From Burkholderiales bacterium Ga0077544 (GTDB taxonomy: Bacteria; Pseudomonadota; Gammaproteobacteria; Burkholderiales; Burkholderiaceae_D): a stretch of 64,000 nt of DNA. The stretch covers positions 248,001 through 312,000 of the forward strand of contig LNEU01000026.1 in assembly GCA_001464355.1 (NCBI GenBank), given 5' to 3'. The translations under genes were made by a program, and so were the position numbers. Below are positions 62,867-64,000 of this stretch, in pieces; position 1 is the stretch's first letter, and each line of letters starts with the position of its first letter. The notes under the pieces were generated by a model, which worked only from the letters and a program-made list of their open reading frames with translations, made no database searches and was not told the origin of the DNA.

Positions 62867-64000
62867 TTGAAAAATGCTCTCGTTATTGTAACGCTGTCCG
62901 TCCTGTTGTCTGCCGGTACCAACTTGCAAGCGCAGCCATTAGTGCCCGTCAAAGCGCCTCAGCCATCTCAATTGCTGGCTAAAGAAGGCCAGAAATCTTC
63001 CACGGCAAGCGGCAAAAGTACCGACAAGAAAGTGGTCAGCGACAAACAGGAAGATCCATTGCCGACACTCGACATGTCGGAGGATTTGCTATTCAAGTTG
63101 TTGCGCGCAGAGCTGGCTTATCAGCGCGGCGATTGGCAACTTGCCTATGTGACGATGCTGGTTGCAGCGCAGGAAACACGCGATCCCAGACTCGCACGTC
63201 GCGCTGCAGAAATCGCCTTGAGCGCCAAACAAACAGGGGAAGCCTTGTCTGCGGTCAGACTATGGCGCGAACTGGCACCGCATTCGGATGAAGCCAATCA
63301 GTTTTATCTCGGACTGGTTGTACTGGGTGAAAACCTGGCGGAAGCCAAACCTGTCTTTGTAGAGCGGCTGCGCGAAGTCAGCCCGCAAGCACGTGGCTTG
63401 CTTATCCTGCAAATTCAACGTCTGCTGAACCGCACCAAGGACAAGAATGCGGCGTTTACCTTGCAGGAAGAATTGACAGCGCCTTATCAAGGCCTGGTAG
63501 AAACGCATATCGCGCTGGCGCAGGCAGCACACGCCAAAGGTGATCTGGCACGTGCACGTATCGAGGCAGGCAAAGCACTCGCCATCAAACCTGATCTGGA
63601 AATCGCTGTCTTGATGCAGGCGCAATCCACACCCAGCCGCGAAGAGGCATTGCAGACGCTGGCGAGTTTCCTGAATAGCTATCCGAAAGCGCGCGACGTC
63701 CGCATCGCCTACGCAAAAATCCTGATCGACGACAAGCAATACGATGGCGCACGCAAGCAATTCGAGATTTTGCTCAAGGACCAGCCCAAGGATCTAAGCA
63801 TCATGTATGCGATGGGTATTCTCGGTGCGCAAATGAACGATAGGGCAAGCGCCGAGAAATATTTGAGCGCCTATCTGAAAGAACTGGAAAATAATCCGGA
63901 TGACGAACGCGATCCGGTACAGGCATTGCTGATCCTTTCGCAAATCGCCGAAGATCGCAAGGACTTCCCTGCAGCCCTTGCATGGCTGGCGCAAGTTGAA
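62867..64000 (+). CDS. TPR-repeat exported protein (3' end cut by window)
   Basis: A frame open to the window end, 378 codons visible, starting with TTG at 62867 (GGA seven bases upstream); TTG 62852 is an alternative. It opens with a signal peptide (MKNALVIVTLSVLLSA, cleavage near LQA), a Lys/Ser/Gln-rich linker and then helical pairs of the tetratricopeptide type (LLRAELAYQRGDWQLAYVTM, ARRAAEIALSAKQTGEALS, LARARIEAGKALAIKPDLE). In related bacteria a gene of this type lies between mutM and lolB-ispE; it is periplasmic or outer-membrane associated, function unknown. Confidence 0.85.
   Translation, partial: MKNALVIVTLSVLLSAGTNLQAQPLVPVKAPQPSQLLAKEGQKSSTASGKSTDKKVVSDKQEDPLPTLDMSEDLLFKLLRAELAYQRGDWQLAYVTMLVAAQETRDPRLARRAAEIALSAKQTGEALSAVRLWRELAPHSDEANQFYLGLVVLGENLAEAKPVFVERLREVSPQARGLLILQIQRLLNRTKDKNAAFTLQEELTAPYQGLVETHIALAQAAHAKGDLARARIEAGKALAIKPDLEIAVLMQAQSTPSREEALQTLASFLNSYPKARDVRIAYAKILIDDKQYDGARKQFEILLKDQPKDLSIMYAMGILGAQMNDRASAEKYLSAYLKELENNPDDERDPVQALLILSQIAEDRKDFPAALAWLAQVE

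Overview
The window reads as an ordinary stretch of betaproteobacterial chromosome, most likely Oxalobacteraceae (Herminiimonas/Janthinobacterium-like). The family is inferred from gene content and protein resemblance, not from a search. Supporting signs are a beta-type RNase P RNA, a mutM / dynamin-like GTPase / mutY block with a TPR gene upstream of mutM, ubiE-Tim44-like-ubiJ-ubiB, ptsN-hprK-rapZ, and an Oxalobacter-like formyl-CoA transferase. Both window ends cut genes: an HxlR regulator at the left and a TPR protein at the right. No tRNA, rRNA, CRISPR array, insertion sequence or integrase was found.

1-4.3 kb is a looser, more AT-rich accessory zone: HxlR regulator, metallo-beta-lactamase-fold hydrolase, isochorismatase-like hydrolase with its TetR regulator (two matching operator-like sites), and a doubtful small ORF. 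4.3-15 kb holds small enzymes and regulators (DUF3096, VOC, NmrA/LysR divergent pair, MocR, two GlxA-type regulators), the rnpB gene, a dihaem and a trihaem cytochrome c, LrgAB and an M24 peptidase. 15-22.5 kb contains a solitary formyl-CoA transferase homologue flanked by the GlxA regulators, an ABC importer operon of the nitrate/sulfonate/taurine class ending in a kynurenine-formamidase-like hydrolase, and an unknown 234-residue protein.

22.6-28.7 kb is a beta-oxidation operon with Bacillus-like fadE-fadN-fadA layout, interrupted by a small GIY-YIG nuclease gene and carrying a 121-bp imperfect palindrome between fadN and fadA. 28.7-36 kb has hslR, an HDOD protein, the clsB/ybhP lipid pair, nudB, aspS, DUF502 and FmdB genes. 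36.2-40.1 kb is a polyamine ABC importer operon (potABCD type), followed by an AT-rich DUF2971 gene.

41.2-50.3 kb is a same-strand cluster: a 1.3-kiloresidue FAD/Fe-S oxidoreductase, HIT, DUF971, ubiE, Tim44-like, ubiJ, ubiB. 50.4-55.1 kb has a YqaA-type membrane protein, ilvA-queF, a polysaccharide deacetylase and a COG4648 membrane protein. 55.5-58.7 kb carries ptsN, hprK, rapZ and a Lon-N-domain protein. 58.7-62.8 kb is the oxidised-guanine repair block mutM / dynamin-like GTPase / mutY.

The most promising leads are the dynamin-like GTPase inside the mutM-mutY block with a C-terminal clamp-binding-like motif, the GIY-YIG gene inside the fad operon, the W48-lacking solitary Frc, compensatory changes in the P4 helix of RNase P RNA, and predicted leaderless transcripts for rapZ and the MocR gene.
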